Of a DNA stretch of 64,000 bases, positions 25,905-35,392 are shown piece by piece (positions within the stretch are counted from its first letter, which is position 1; the number at the start of each line of letters is the position of its first letter). The translations under genes were made by a program, and so were the position numbers. The notes beneath the pieces are model-generated. The model worked only from the letters and a program-made list of their open reading frames with translations, did not search any database and had not been told where the DNA came from. Location: positions 186,001-250,000 of the forward strand of contig NZ_QPLK01000003.1 in NCBI RefSeq assembly GCF_003340565.1, written 5' to 3'. Source of the stretch: Rhodovulum sp. 12E13 (lineage in GTDB: Bacteria; Pseudomonadota; Alphaproteobacteria; Rhodobacterales; Rhodobacteraceae).

Positions 25905-26579
25905 TCAGGCGGCGGCGAAGGCCCCGGCGAGCCCGGCGAAGACGGCCGCGCCCTGCTCGGAGCCCGTGGCCGCGTCGACCGCCCTCTCGGGATGCGGCAT
26001 CATCCCGAGCACGCGCCCGTTCTGCGACAGCACGCCGGCGATGCGGCGGGCCGAGCCGTTGGCCGCGTCGGTTTCGTAGCGGAGCGCCACCCGCCCCTCG
26101 CCCTCCAGCCGGTCGAGGGTGGCGGTATCCGCCTGGTAGTTTCCGTCATGGTGGGCGATGGGCAACGCGATCCGAGCCCCCGCGCCCCAGCCCCGCGTGA
26201 AGGCGGTCTCGCCATTCTCCACGATCAGCGGCTCGGCCGGGCGGCAGACGAAGCGCAGGCCGGCGTTGCGCATCAGCGCGCCCGGCAGCAGCCCCGCCTC
26301 GGTCAGCACCTGAAAGCCGTTGCAGATGCCCAGCACGTGACCGCCCCGCCCGGCGAAATCCTTCACGGCGCGCACCACCGGCGAATGCGCCGCGATCGCC
26401 CCGCAGCGCAGGTAGTCGCCGTAGGAAAAGCCGCCGGGCAGGCCGACCACGTCGACCGGCTCCGGCAGCGCGGTATCCTTGTGCCAGACGGCGCTCACGC
26501 GAAAGCCGGCCTTGCGGAACGCCTCGTGCAGGTCGCGGTCGCAGTTGGAGCCGGGAAAGGTGATGACGGCGGCGTGCAT
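25905..26579 (-). CDS. purQ: phosphoribosylformylglycinamidine synthase subunit PurQ
   Basis: The 224-aa class I glutamine amidotransferase supplies ammonia to PurL in the fourth step of purine synthesis. Visible are the start [17 protein letters not shown], the nucleophile Cys86 in [19 protein letters not shown], and the His196/Glu198 pair in MMPHPERA. The length is right for the small-subunit type that needs PurS. purS lies upstream on the same strand, but an alcohol dehydrogenase gene sits between them, 10 nt before purQ. purL is not in the window. Confidence 0.96.
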   Translation of the reverse strand: MHAAVITFPGSNCDRDLHEAFRKAGFRVSAVWHKDTALPEPVDVVGLPGGFSYGDYLRCGAIAAHSPVVRAVKDFAGRGGHVLGICNGFQVLTEAGLLPGALMRNAGLRFVCRPAEPLIVENGETAFTRGWGAGARIALPIAHHDGNYQADTATLDRLEGEGRVALRYETDAANGSARRIAGVLSQNGRVLGMMPHPERAVDAATGSEQGAAVFAGLAGAFAAA

Positions 26580-26589
26580 GGGCGCTCCC

Positions 26590-27633
26590 TCAGGCGGCGA
26601 AATTGGTGATGACGGCCACGCCAGGTGGCGCGGGCCCGTCGAATCGGGCGAGCTCGGCCGTGGCCTCGGACAGGGCCACGCGCCGGGCGATCAGAGGCGA
26701 CAGGTCCACCCCGCGGGCGGCGACGAGAGAGAAGAGCGAGGGGAATCGATGCGCCGGCATACCCCGCGTGCCGTAGACCGCAAGCTGGCCGGAATAGACC
26801 GCATCCCACGGCAGCGCCATCGTGGCATGCGAGCCCGCGGGCATCCCCACCTGCACCATCCGGCCGAGTTTCCTCAGCGACCTCAGCGCATTGGCCGTGG
26901 TCTCGACCACGCCAAGCGCCTCGAGCGCCACATGCGCCCCGCCGCCGGTGATCTCGCGCACGGCGGCCACCGGATCGCCCTCTGCCGCGTTCACCACCGC
27001 CTCCGCCCCCTGCGCGCGCGCGTGATCGAGCCTTGCCGCCACCACGTCGACCACCACCACCCGCGCGCCCATGGCCCGGGCAAGCATCAGCGCCGACAGC
27101 CCCACGCCACCCGCGCCCCAGACCGCCAGCCACTCGCCCGGGGCGAGGGCCGCCCGCCCCGTCAGGGCCTGCCACGCGGTCGTCACCCGGCAGCCCATCG
27201 CGGCGGCCAGAGCAGGGTCGAGCCCCTCGGGCAGCGCGGCGAGGTTGGCGTCGGCATGATCGACGGCGACGTATTCGGCGAAGGCCCCGTCGACCGTGAA
27301 GCCCGGCAGCACCTGGCCGGCGCAGGTCGTCTGCTGGCCGGCGGCGCAGGCCGGGCAAGCCCCGCACGAGAGGATGAACGGCGCGATCGCCCGATCGCCC
27401 ACGCGCCAGCGCGTCACGCCCGGGCCGACGGCCACCACCTCGCCGCAGAACTCGTGGCCGGGCGTGTGCGGCAGCCTCACGTCGGGGTCGGACCCCGTCC
27501 AGGCATGCCAATCCGACCGGCAGATGCCGCATGCAAGCACCCGGAGCACGACACCGCCCGGCGGCGGTGCGGGGTCGGGCGCGGCCCCGATCTCCAGCGG
27601 CGCCCGCCAGGCCCACAGGCGCGCCGCCCTCAT
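26590..27633 (-). CDS. zinc-dependent alcohol dehydrogenase (MDR family)
   Basis: The 347-aa enzyme has the catalytic zinc ligands (Cys35 in [21 protein letters not shown] at ~59-66), the four-Cys structural zinc lobe ([16 protein letters not shown]) and the NAD(P) motif [20 protein letters not shown]. It oxidises an alcohol or polyol reversibly; substrate not readable. The ATG at 27633 begins right before [13 protein letters not shown], and a longer frame adds only basic low-complexity residues. It lies between purS and purQ on the same strand with a 10-nt gap to purQ, an unusual place for a dehydrogenase. Confidence 0.88.
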   Translation of the reverse strand: MRAARLWAWRAPLEIGAAPDPAPPPGGVVLRVLACGICRSDWHAWTGSDPDVRLPHTPGHEFCGEVVAVGPGVTRWRVGDRAIAPFILSCGACPACAAGQQTTCAGQVLPGFTVDGAFAEYVAVDHADANLAALPEGLDPALAAAMGCRVTTAWQALTGRAALAPGEWLAVWGAGGVGLSALMLARAMGARVVVVDVVAARLDHARAQGAEAVVNAAEGDPVAAVREITGGGAHVALEALGVVETTANALRSLRKLGRMVQVGMPAGSHATMALPWDAVYSGQLAVYGTRGMPAHRFPSLFSLVAARGVDLSPLIARRVALSEATAELARFDGPAPPGVAVITNFAA

Positions 27634-27751
27634 GCCGGCGCTCCCGCCCCGGCAGGGCGTCGGGCGCCCTTTCGCCCGCGCGGCCCGATGCACCGAAAGC
27701 GAGGTGCAGGCCCCTCTCCGGCCAGAGAGCCCTGCCTGCGGGCGCTGCGCG

Positions 27752-27991
27752 TCACGACAGCTCGACCCGGTAGCTCTCGATCACGGTGTTGGCGAGCAGT
27801 TCCTCGCACATGCGCCGCACCTCGGCCTCGGCGGCGGCCCGGTCGGTCGCCGCGAGATCGAGCTCGATCACCTTGCCCTGGCGCACGCCCTCGACGCCCG
27901 CGAACCCGAGCGTGCCAAGTGCCGAGCGCACCGCCTCGCCCTGCGGATCGAGCACGCCATCCTTCAGCATGACCGTGACCGTCGCCTTCAT
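27752..27991 (-). CDS. purS: phosphoribosylformylglycinamidine synthase subunit PurS
   Basis: The 79-aa protein matches PurS, the small structural subunit that bridges PurL and PurQ: KATVTVMLKDGVLDPQGEAV, ALGTLGFAGVEGVRQGKVIE and RRMCEELLANTVIESYRVEL. Length is typical (78-90 aa). It is divergent from guaA across 184 nt, so two purine genes may share a control region, although I did not recognise an operator. purQ follows after the inserted dehydrogenase gene. Confidence 0.95.
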   Translation of the reverse strand: MKATVTVMLKDGVLDPQGEAVRSALGTLGFAGVEGVRQGKVIELDLAATDRAAAEAEVRRMCEELLANTVIESYRVELS

Positions 27992-28175
27992 GACCGTCTC
28001 CCTGCTCTGGCCTGCCCTGCTCTATCCCGCCCGCCGGCGCAGGGAAAGGGCGTGCCGTGCCTGTCCCTTCCCGCGCCGTATCGTCCCGGTCCGGGTATTC
28101 CGGGGCAGACGCGGGAGCCGATGGGAGGGGACGCGCCCCCTTGCGCGCCCGCAGGGCCGGGCCTAAGCGGGAGCC

Positions 28176-29777
28176 ATGTCCGCGCCCGAGACGGCCGATG
28201 TGGCCCCGCATGTCCACCACCAGCGCCTGCTGATCGTCGATTTCGGCAGCCAGGTGACCCAGCTTATCGCCCGCCGCCTGCGCGAGCTCGGCGTCTATTG
28301 CGAGATCCATCCCTACCAGAAGGTTGACCACGCCTTCCTCGCCGCCTTCGCGCCGCGCGCCGTGATCCTGTCGGGCGGACCCGACAGCGTGACGCGCGAG
28401 GGCGCACCGCGTCCGCCGGAGCGGCTCTGGGAGATGGGCGTGCCGGTGCTCGGCATCTGCTACGGCCAGCAGGCGATGATGGACGCGCTCGGCGGACGGG
28501 TCGAGGCGGGCGCGCCGGGCAAGGGCGGCACCGCCGAGTTCGGTCGCGCCTCCGTCACGCCGGCCGAGACGCCCCTGCCCCTGCTCGCGGGCTGGTTCGA
28601 AGGCGGGGCAGAGCCCGTCTGGATGAGCCACGGCGACCATGTGGCCGAGCTCGCCCCCGGCTTTCGCGTTTACGGCACCTCGCCGGGTGCGCCCTTCGCC
28701 ATCACCGGCGACCCCGAGCGGCATTTCTACGCCGTGCAGTTCCATCCCGAGGTGCACCACACGCCGAAGGGCCGGGTACTCCTGCAGAACTTCGTGCGCG
28801 AGGCGGGCTTCACCGGCGACTGGACGATGGGCGCCTACCGTGACGAGGCCATCGCGCAGATCCGCGCGCAGGTGGGCGATGCCCGGGTGATCTGCGGCCT
28901 TTCGGGCGGGGTCGATTCGGCCGTCACAGCCGTGCTGATCCACGAGGCGATCGGCGACCAGCTCACCTGCGTCTTCGTCGATCACGGCCTGCTGCGCAAG
29001 AACGAGGCGGAAGAGGTCGTGGGCGTGTTCCGCGACGCCTACAACATCCCGCTGATCCACGCCGATGAATCCGACCTCTTCCTCGACGCGCTCGAAGGCA
29101 CGACCGACCCCGAAGCGAAGCGCAAGACGATCGGCCGCCTCTTCGTCGAGGTGTTCCAGAAACACGCGGCCGAGGCCGGCGGCGCCGAGTTCCTTGCCCA
29201 GGGCACGCTCTATCCCGACGTGATCGAGAGCGTCAGCTTCGCGGGGGGCCCCTCCGTCACCATCAAGTCGCACCACAACGTGGGCGGGCTGCCCGAGAAG
29301 ATGGGGATGAAGCTGGTCGAGCCCCTGCGCGAGCTGTTCAAGGACGAGGTGCGCGCCCTCGGCCGCGAGCTCGGCCTGCCCGACAGCTTCATCGGCCGCC
29401 ACCCCTTCCCCGGCCCCGGCCTCGCCATCCGCTGCCCCGGCGAGGTGACGCGCGACAAGCTCGCGATCCTGCGCGAGGCGGACGCCGTCTTCATCGACCA
29501 GATCCGCCGTCACGGCCTCTACGACGAGATCTGGCAGGCCTTCGCCGCGCTTCTGCCCGTGCGCACCGTGGGCGTCATGGGCGACGGGCGCACCTACGAC
29601 TACGCCTGCCTCCTGCGCGCGGTGACGAGCGTCGACGGGATGACAGCCGACTACTATCCCTTCTCCCACGACTTCCTCGGCGAGACGGCCACGCGCATCA
29701 TCAACGAGGTGCGCGGGATCAACAGGGTGAGCTACGACATCACGTCGAAGCCTCCCGGCACGATCGAGCTCGAATGA
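28176..29777 (+). CDS. guaA: GMP synthase (glutamine-hydrolysing)
   Basis: The 533-aa protein makes GMP from XMP, ATP and glutamine. The N-terminal amidotransferase has [20 protein letters not shown], the nucleophile Cys95 in [13 protein letters not shown], and FHPEVHHT. The ATP pyrophosphatase P-loop SGGVDSAV lies at ~243-250. The C-terminal dimer domain ends [20 protein letters not shown], the family-typical tail. Length is normal for alphaproteobacteria. The start is preceded by GGGAG. Confidence 0.97.
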   Translation: MSAPETADVAPHVHHQRLLIVDFGSQVTQLIARRLRELGVYCEIHPYQKVDHAFLAAFAPRAVILSGGPDSVTREGAPRPPERLWEMGVPVLGICYGQQAMMDALGGRVEAGAPGKGGTAEFGRASVTPAETPLPLLAGWFEGGAEPVWMSHGDHVAELAPGFRVYGTSPGAPFAITGDPERHFYAVQFHPEVHHTPKGRVLLQNFVREAGFTGDWTMGAYRDEAIAQIRAQVGDARVICGLSGGVDSAVTAVLIHEAIGDQLTCVFVDHGLLRKNEAEEVVGVFRDAYNIPLIHADESDLFLDALEGTTDPEAKRKTIGRLFVEVFQKHAAEAGGAEFLAQGTLYPDVIESVSFAGGPSVTIKSHHNVGGLPEKMGMKLVEPLRELFKDEVRALGRELGLPDSFIGRHPFPGPGLAIRCPGEVTRDKLAILREADAVFIDQIRRHGLYDEIWQAFAALLPVRTVGVMGDGRTYDYACLLRAVTSVDGMTADYYPFSHDFLGETATRIINEVRGINRVSYDITSKPPGTIELE

Positions 29778-30047
29778 CCGGCCCCCGATGACCGATGGCC
29801 CGGCGGGGAACGACGCGCCTGAAATCCTTCCTTTCCATGCCGCGGCACGGGCCGCGGTCAGGTGCGTCTCGCTCCCGACGGCCGAGATCGCACCGCGCCT
29901 CCGACCCGCCCCGCGCGAGCCCGGCCGGCCCACGATGCTCAGCGAGGCACCCGCCCGCGGCGCCAAGGCTGCGGTGATCGTCCGCACGGCCATGGCCCCG
30001 GGGGCAAATACGGGCACGGCGCGCGGCGGCCGCGTCCGGCAGGACCG

Positions 30048-30944
30048 ATGACGGACGCGCGCGCCCCGTCCCGCCCCCCCGTCACGGCCGAGCCGGCATC
30101 GCGCCCGCTCGTCGCGGCTGCCTGGATGACGGGGGCCATCGCCTCCTTCTCGGCCATGGCGGTTGCCGGCCGCGCCGTCTCGCTCGACCACGACACGTTC
30201 GAGATCATGCTCTACCGCTCGCTGATCGGCCTGGCGATCGTGCTGGCCGTGGCCGGCGCCTGGGGGCGGCTCGGCGAGATCACGACGCGGCACATGGGGC
30301 TGCACGCGATCCGCAACTGCGCCCACTTCGCGGGGCAGAACCTGTGGTTCTTCGCCCTTCCCCTGATCCCGCTCGCACAGCTTTTCTCGGTCGAGTTCAC
30401 CGCGCCGATCTGGGCCACCCTGCTCGCGCCGCTGGTGCTGGGCGAGCGGCTGACGCGGGCACGCGTGCTCGCCGCGCTGCTCGGCTTCGCCGGCGTGCTG
30501 GTGGTGGCCCGCCCCGATTTCGGCACGCTCGAGCCGGGCATTCTCGCCGCGGCGGGCGCGGCGCTCGGCTTCGCCGGCTCGGCGCTGTTCACCCGCAGGC
30601 TCACCCGCTCCGAGACGGTGGTCTGCATCCTGTTCTGGCTCTCGGCAATGCAGGCCGTGCTCGGCCTCGCCTTCGCCGGGGCCGACGGCGACATCGCGCT
30701 CCCCTCGGCCACCGGCCTGCCCTGGCTCGCGCTGATCGCGCTGTCGGGCCTGTGCGCCCATTACTGCCTGACCACGGCACTCTCCCTCGCGCCGGCCGGC
30801 GTGGTGATGACGATGGACTTCCTCCGCCTGCCTGTCATCGCCGTGATCGGCATGGTCTTCTACGGCGAGCCGCTGGAACTCGCCGTCGCCCTCGGCGCGG
30901 CGCTGATCCTCGGGGCGAACTGGGTCAACATCCGCCGCGGCTGA
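30048..30944 (+). CDS. EamA/DMT-family membrane transporter
   Basis: The 298-aa hydrophobic protein has about ten transmembrane helices in two EamA repeats: MTGAIASFSAMAVAGRAVSL starts the first, and SALFTRRLTRSETVVCILFW begins the second. FTAPIWATLLAPLVLGERLT is a classic DMT signature. Members export metabolites such as amino acids. The ATG at 30048 follows GGCAGGACCG; upstream in-frame sequence is low-complexity. It lies 270 nt after guaA; the gap holds no clear gene. Confidence 0.85.
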   Translation: MTDARAPSRPPVTAEPASRPLVAAAWMTGAIASFSAMAVAGRAVSLDHDTFEIMLYRSLIGLAIVLAVAGAWGRLGEITTRHMGLHAIRNCAHFAGQNLWFFALPLIPLAQLFSVEFTAPIWATLLAPLVLGERLTRARVLAALLGFAGVLVVARPDFGTLEPGILAAAGAALGFAGSALFTRRLTRSETVVCILFWLSAMQAVLGLAFAGADGDIALPSATGLPWLALIALSGLCAHYCLTTALSLAPAGVVMTMDFLRLPVIAVIGMVFYGEPLELAVALGAALILGANWVNIRRG

Positions 30945-31041
30945 GCCCGCGCGCCCGCTACAGCCCCAGGTTGTGGCAGCCCTGCCGCAGACGACTCGCT
31001 TGCGGCGGGCTGACGCAGCGTTCGAATTGCTCCTGCAACCG

Positions 31042-31059
31042 CCGGACGGAAAAGTCCGG
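31042..31059. other. small hairpin upstream of the FadL-like gene
   Basis: CCGGAC (31042-31047) and GTCCGG (31054-31059) form a perfect 6-bp stem with loop GGAAAA, 60 nt before the ATG at 31120. No T-run follows. It may be a leader hairpin or the 3' end of the upstream transcript. Confidence 0.4.
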
Positions 31060-31119
31060 GGATCGGATGAAAAAGGCGCCGCCTCTGCCCATCGGCGCGG
31101 CACCGCACGGAGGAGGAGC

Positions 31120-32325
31120 ATGATCCGTACCTTTCTGGGAGCCGCGCTGGTGATCGGCGCATCCCCCCTCGCCGCTTTCGCCGGCGGGCTCGACCGCACG
31201 GGACAGCCCGTCGGCATCCTGTTCGAGCCGGGCAACTACGCCGAGCTGTCCTTCGCGCGCACGATGCCGTCTTTCTCGGGCAGGGGCACGGGCCTGGTAT
31301 CGGCCTGGCCTCTCAATCCCACCGGGCGCATCCCCGCCGGCACGGCCTATTCCGGCGTCGCGCTCGACTTCAGCAATCTCTCGGCCGGCGTGAAAGTCGA
31401 CGTGACCGAGCGGCTCTCGGCAGCGATCCTCTTCTCGCAGCCCTTCGGCGCCGATATCGAATACAACGGCGACAGCGACACGACCGAGCTGGGCGGCACC
31501 GAAGCGGTGGCCGACAGCGACCAGCTGACCGCGATGCTGCGCTGGCGGTTCGACGACAACTGGTCGGTCCACGGCGGCCTGCGGATCGATCGCGGCTCGG
31601 GCGAGATCACCCTGTCGGGCCTCGCCTACGGCATCCCCCAGGCGGCGGTGCCGCCGGGCGCGCCGCCCTTCGCCGGGGGCTTCAACGGCTATTCGGTCGA
31701 GCTCGACCAGCGCACCGACGTGGGCTGGCTGGCGGGCGTCGCCTACGAGATCCCCGAGATCGCGCTGCGGGTGGCACTGACCTACAACTCGCCCATCGTG
31801 CACGATTTCGAGACGACCGAGTTCTACCTGGGGCGGAAGATCGGCAAGAGCACGACCGAGGTGGAGCTGCCGCGCTCGGTCAACATCGACTTCCAGACCG
31901 GCATCGCCGAGGACACGTTGCTGTTCGGCTCCTTCCGATGGGCGGAATGGTCGGAGTTCCGGATCGACCCAGAGCTGTTCACCGCCGCCTCTCGCGGCGG
32001 CCTCGTGAGCCTGCAGGACAGCCGGACCTGGACGCTCGGCCTGGGCCGCCGCTTCACCGACGCCTTCGCGGGACAGGTCTCGATCGCCTGGGAGGAGACC
32101 GACGAGAACGACCTCATCTCGCCGCTGGCGCCCGACAACGGGTATTTCGCGCTCGGGCTCGGCGGCTCCTACGACGTGGCCGAGAATGTCACCCTGTCGG
32201 CGGGCGCGCGGTATACCTGGGTCGGCAATTCGCGGCCCGAGACGGGCACGCCCGACACGCCACGGGCGACCTTCGACGACAACTCGGCCCTGACGCTCGG
32301 CGTCTCGATCGGCTACCGCTTCTGA
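31120..32325 (+). CDS. OmpP1/FadL/TodX-family outer-membrane protein
   Basis: The 401-aa protein begins with a signal peptide (IRTFLGAALVIGASPLAAFA). Its remaining sequence alternates in the manner of beta strands, ending in LGVSIGYRF, with a C-terminal Phe as required for outer-membrane insertion. Segments such as GVALDFSNLSAGVKVDVTER, YNSPIVHDFETTEFYL and LPRSVNIDFQTGIAEDTLLF match FadL-type transporters for long-chain fatty acids or hydrophobic compounds. The ATG at 31120 has a strong GGAGGAGGAG site. The double-hairpin copy 3 follows 21 nt after its stop. Substrate unknown. Confidence 0.85.
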   Translation: MIRTFLGAALVIGASPLAAFAGGLDRTGQPVGILFEPGNYAELSFARTMPSFSGRGTGLVSAWPLNPTGRIPAGTAYSGVALDFSNLSAGVKVDVTERLSAAILFSQPFGADIEYNGDSDTTELGGTEAVADSDQLTAMLRWRFDDNWSVHGGLRIDRGSGEITLSGLAYGIPQAAVPPGAPPFAGGFNGYSVELDQRTDVGWLAGVAYEIPEIALRVALTYNSPIVHDFETTEFYLGRKIGKSTTEVELPRSVNIDFQTGIAEDTLLFGSFRWAEWSEFRIDPELFTAASRGGLVSLQDSRTWTLGLGRRFTDAFAGQVSIAWEETDENDLISPLAPDNGYFALGLGGSYDVAENVTLSAGARYTWVGNSRPETGTPDTPRATFDDNSALTLGVSIGYRF

Positions 32326-32346
32326 CCGACGGCCGGGGCCGGGCGC

Positions 32347-32397
32347 AAATTCCTTGTCGAAAGGAATTTGCCAAAAGCCTTCTGAAAGGCTTTTGCC
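32347..32397. repeat. double-hairpin palindromic element, copy 3
   Basis: AAATTCCTT (32347-32355) pairs with AAGGAATTT (32361-32369); after GCC, AAAAGCCTT pairs with AAGGCTTTT (to 32394), followed by GCC and GCCGG. It lies 21 nt downstream of the FadL-like gene. Compared with copy 2, the first stem is identical and one base pair in the second stem has changed on both sides. Confidence 0.88.
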
Positions 32398-32512
32398 GCC
32401 GGCCCCGACGCGGTCGCGCCGACGGGGAGGGGGCGGAGCGGAGGCCGGCGCGGGAGCGGCGGCCGGCGAAACGGCTGGCGCGCGCGCGCCGGGGGCGTTA
32501 GAGCGCGGAGCG

Positions 32513-33394
32513 ATGCGACATGCGCCCCTTCTCTACGACAGCCCCGCCGCGTGGGAGGCGGCGCCCTCCCGACGCGTGGCCCTGTTCGGCATGTCGGGCC
32601 TCGGCAAGACGCACCTCGCCTCGCTCTTGCGCGAGGCGGGCGGCTGGTTCCACTACTCGGTCGATTACCGGATCGGCACCCGCTACATGGGCGAATTGAT
32701 CGCCGACAGCTTCAAGCGCGAGGCGATGAAGGTGCCGCATCTCGCGCACCTGCTGCGCTCGGACTCGATCTACATCGCCTCGAACATCACGTTCCACAAC
32801 CTGGCGCCGCTCTCGACCTATCTCGGCAAGCCGGGCGATCCCGAAAAGGGCGGCCTGCCCATCGCCGAATACCGCCGCCGCCAGGCCGAGCACGAGGAGT
32901 CGGAGATCTCGGCCCTTCTGGATGCGCCGAAATTCATCGCGAAGGCAGAGGAGATCTACGGCTATCCCCATTTCGTCTGCGACACCGGCGGCTCGATCTG
33001 CGAAGTGGTCGACCCGCACGATCCGGACGACCGCGTGTTGCAGGCGCTGGCGGGCGCGATGCTGCTCGTCTGGATCGAGGGGAGCGAGGCGCACCGCGAG
33101 GAGCTGACCCGCCGCTTCCGCCGCGCGCCCAAGCCCATGGCCTACCAGCCGGCCTTCCTGACCGAGACGTGGCAGGCCTATCTCGCCGAGACGGGCTGCG
33201 CCGAGGCGCAGGTCGACCCCGACGCCTTCGCCGTCTATGCCTACGGTCGTGCCCTCGCCCACCGCCAGCCGCGCTACGCCGCGATGGCGCGGCACTGGGG
33301 CGTGACCGTCACCGCCGAGGAGGCGGCCGGCGTGACCGACGAGGCGGCGTTCGTCGCGCTGGTCGCCCGCGCGCTTGAACGCGCGCAGCCTTAG
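32513..33394 (+). CDS. P-loop ATPase of unknown function
   Basis: The 293-aa protein has a Walker A motif GMSGLGKTH at residues 26-34 in the strand VALFGMSGLGKTHLASLLRE. Later features are VDYRIGTRYMGELIADSFKR, a Glu/Arg-rich region (EYRRRQAEHEESEISALLDA), and YPHFVCDTGGSICEVVDPHD followed by LLVWIEGSEAHREEL. This looks like a small nucleotide kinase or ATPase fold, but I cannot name the family. The ATG at 32513 follows CGGAG. It lies 34 nt upstream of metA on the same strand. The Tyr/Asp-rich motif after the P-loop could be the acceptor site of a kinase, which is speculative. Confidence 0.72.
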   Translation: MRHAPLLYDSPAAWEAAPSRRVALFGMSGLGKTHLASLLREAGGWFHYSVDYRIGTRYMGELIADSFKREAMKVPHLAHLLRSDSIYIASNITFHNLAPLSTYLGKPGDPEKGGLPIAEYRRRQAEHEESEISALLDAPKFIAKAEEIYGYPHFVCDTGGSICEVVDPHDPDDRVLQALAGAMLLVWIEGSEAHREELTRRFRRAPKPMAYQPAFLTETWQAYLAETGCAEAQVDPDAFAVYAYGRALAHRQPRYAAMARHWGVTVTAEEAAGVTDEAAFVALVARALERAQP

Positions 33395-33428
33395 GCGTAT
33401 CTGCCTCGCTCTCCCGTGGACGTAACCG

Positions 33429-34376
33429 ATGCCGATCAAGCTGCCCGAAGACCTGCCCGCCTATTCCGTCCTCAGCCGCGAGGGCGTCATGGTCATGGGC
33501 GAGGACCGCGCCGCCCGGCAGGACATCCGCCCCCTGCGCATCGGCCTGCTCAACCTGATGCCCAGGAAGATCCAGACCGAGACGCAGTTCGCCCGCCTGA
33601 TCGGCGCGACGCCCCTTCAGATCGACCTGCAGCTGATCCGGATGACCGAGCACCAGACGCGCAACACCGCCGCCGAGCACATGCAGGCGTTCTACCGCCC
33701 GTTCCAGGAGGTCAGGCACGAGCGGTTCGACGGCCTCATCATCACCGGCGCACCGATCGAGCACCTGCCCTACGAGGAGGTGACCTACTGGGACGAGCTG
33801 CGCGAGGTCTTCGACTGGACGCAGACCAACGTGCATTCGACCTTCGGGGTGTGCTGGGGCGGCATGGCGATGGCCTATCACTTCCACGGCACGCCAAAGC
33901 ACATGCTGCCGGCCAAGGCCTTCGGCTGCTTCCGCCACGCCAACCGCGCTCCCGCCTCGCCCTATCTCAACGGCTTCTCCGACGACTGCATCGTGCCCGT
34001 CTCGCGCTGGACAGAGATGAAGCGCGACGAGATGCAGGCGGCGGGCCTGTCGGTGCTGCTCGACAGCTGGGAGGTGGGCCCGTGCCTCGTGGAAGACGTG
34101 GCGCACCGCGCGCTCTACATCTTCAATCACCTCGAATACGACAGCACGACGCTGGGCGAGGAATACGAACGCGACGTGGAGGCGGGCAAGGACATCGCGG
34201 TTCCGGTCAACTACTTCCCCGGCGACGATCCGCGCCTGCCGCCGCTGAACCGCTGGCGGAGCCACGCCCACCTTCTATATGGCAACTGGATCAACCAGAT
34301 ATACCAGACAACGCCATTCGACCCCGATGACATCGGAAAAGGCCCCGCCGAAGCGGCGCGCGCCGCCGCGCGCTAG
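33429..34376 (+). CDS. metA: homoserine O-acetyltransferase, MetA family
   Basis: The 315-aa protein is of the MetA family: ALLNLMP-type start ([20 protein letters not shown]), the nucleophile Cys142 in [16 protein letters not shown], and [15 protein letters not shown] containing the catalytic His/Glu near 234-236. Residue 111 is Glu ([14 protein letters not shown]), where succinyl-specific enzymes such as E. coli MetA have Gly; by established family knowledge Glu predicts acetyl-CoA as donor. It activates homoserine for methionine synthesis. The last 50 nt overlap the start region of the following hydrolase gene. I did not find a SAM-II-type riboswitch upstream. Confidence 0.93.
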   Translation: MPIKLPEDLPAYSVLSREGVMVMGEDRAARQDIRPLRIGLLNLMPRKIQTETQFARLIGATPLQIDLQLIRMTEHQTRNTAAEHMQAFYRPFQEVRHERFDGLIITGAPIEHLPYEEVTYWDELREVFDWTQTNVHSTFGVCWGGMAMAYHFHGTPKHMLPAKAFGCFRHANRAPASPYLNGFSDDCIVPVSRWTEMKRDEMQAAGLSVLLDSWEVGPCLVEDVAHRALYIFNHLEYDSTTLGEEYERDVEAGKDIAVPVNYFPGDDPRLPPLNRWRSHAHLLYGNWINQIYQTTPFDPDDIGKGPAEAARAAAR

Positions 34377-35307
34377 CGCGCCAGACGCACCCGGCCCCCT
34401 GTCGGGCGCGACGCCTCCGCCGCCCCGCATCGCCACCTCGCCCGACGCCTACCCGCCCACGGGGCGCTTCGTCGAGGCAGGCGGCCGGCGCGTGCACGCC
34501 CATGTCTCGGGGCCGGAGGGCGCGCCGGCGGTCGTCCTGATACACGGAGCGTCGGGCAGCGGGCGCGACTACACGTTCGACCTCGCTCCCCGCCTCGCCC
34601 TGCGCTACCGCGTGGTGGCGTTCGATCGCCCCGGCCTCGGCCACACCCCCGCCCTGCACGCACGCGGCGAAAGCCCGGCCGAGCAGGCAGCCCTGCTCGA
34701 CGATGCGACGGCGGCGCTCGGGATCGGGGGCGCGGTGATCGTCGGCCATTCCTACGGCGCGGCGGTCGCGATGGCCTGGGCACTGGAGCGGCCCGCCCGC
34801 GCAGCCGGCATCGTCTCGCTCGCGGGCGCCACCATGCCATGGCCCGGCGGGCTGGGGCCCTGGTATGCCATCGCCTCGTCGGGCCTCGGCGGGGCGACGG
34901 TGGTGCCGCTCGTCTCGCGCCTGGCCACGCCCGCGCTGATCCACCGCTCCATCGCGGCCGTGTTCGCGCCGCAGGCGCCGCCGCCGGGCTATGCCGCTCA
35001 TATCGGCGTGGGCCTCACCCTGCGGCCGGCCACGCTGCGCGCGAACGCCCGGCAGGTGAACACGCTGCGCCCCCACATCGTCGACATGGCGGCGCGCTAC
35101 GGCGGCCTCGACCTGCCGGTCGAGGTGGTCCACGGCACCGCCGACGAGATCGTGCCCGTGCGCATCCACGGCGCGCGCATGGTCGAGCGTATCGCCGGCG
35201 CCCGCCTCACGCTGCTTCCGGGCGTGGGCCATATGCCCCACCATTCCGACCCGGACGCCGCGATCGCCGCCATCGACCGCGTCGCCGCCCGCGCCGGGCT
35301 GACCTGA
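34327..35307 (+). CDS. alpha/beta hydrolase
   Basis: The 326-aa protein has a standard alpha/beta hydrolase core: [20 protein letters not shown] (oxyanion loop), the nucleophile elbow VGHSYGAA (Ser142), [20 protein letters not shown] (acid) and [15 protein letters not shown] (His). The core begins only at ~45; before that is a Pro/Ala-rich linker. With the ATG at 34327 the gene overlaps metA by 50 nt in another frame; no ATG, GTG or TTG start nearer the core was noticed. Substrate unknown. Confidence 0.83.
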   Translation: MTSEKAPPKRRAPPRASAPDAPGPLSGATPPPPRIATSPDAYPPTGRFVEAGGRRVHAHVSGPEGAPAVVLIHGASGSGRDYTFDLAPRLALRYRVVAFDRPGLGHTPALHARGESPAEQAALLDDATAALGIGGAVIVGHSYGAAVAMAWALERPARAAGIVSLAGATMPWPGGLGPWYAIASSGLGGATVVPLVSRLATPALIHRSIAAVFAPQAPPPGYAAHIGVGLTLRPATLRANARQVNTLRPHIVDMAARYGGLDLPVEVVHGTADEIVPVRIHGARMVERIAGARLTLLPGVGHMPHHSDPDAAIAAIDRVAARAGLT

Positions 35308-35392
35308 CACGACACCGGGGCCGCCGTTGCGCCGCCCCCGCCGCGCGGCCATAGTGACGGCCCATCGGGCGCGGGCGGAGAGCCGGGAGACC

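Noticed and set aside
29788-30051. An 87-codon frame between guaA and the EamA gene with an ATGA overlap to the latter
   Set aside because: Composition is Arg/Ala/Pro-rich without hydrophobic or secondary-structure pattern, and no ribosome-binding site precedes it.
27630-31235. A 1,200-codon open frame on minus
   Set aside because: Lies antisense to guaA, the EamA transporter and the start of the FadL-like gene, all of which are solid; the translation is low complexity.
33395-33428. SAM-II-type riboswitch before metA, expected in alphaproteobacteria
   Set aside because: Only 34 nt separate the ATPase gene from metA, too short, and the conserved core is also not seen upstream of the ATPase gene.
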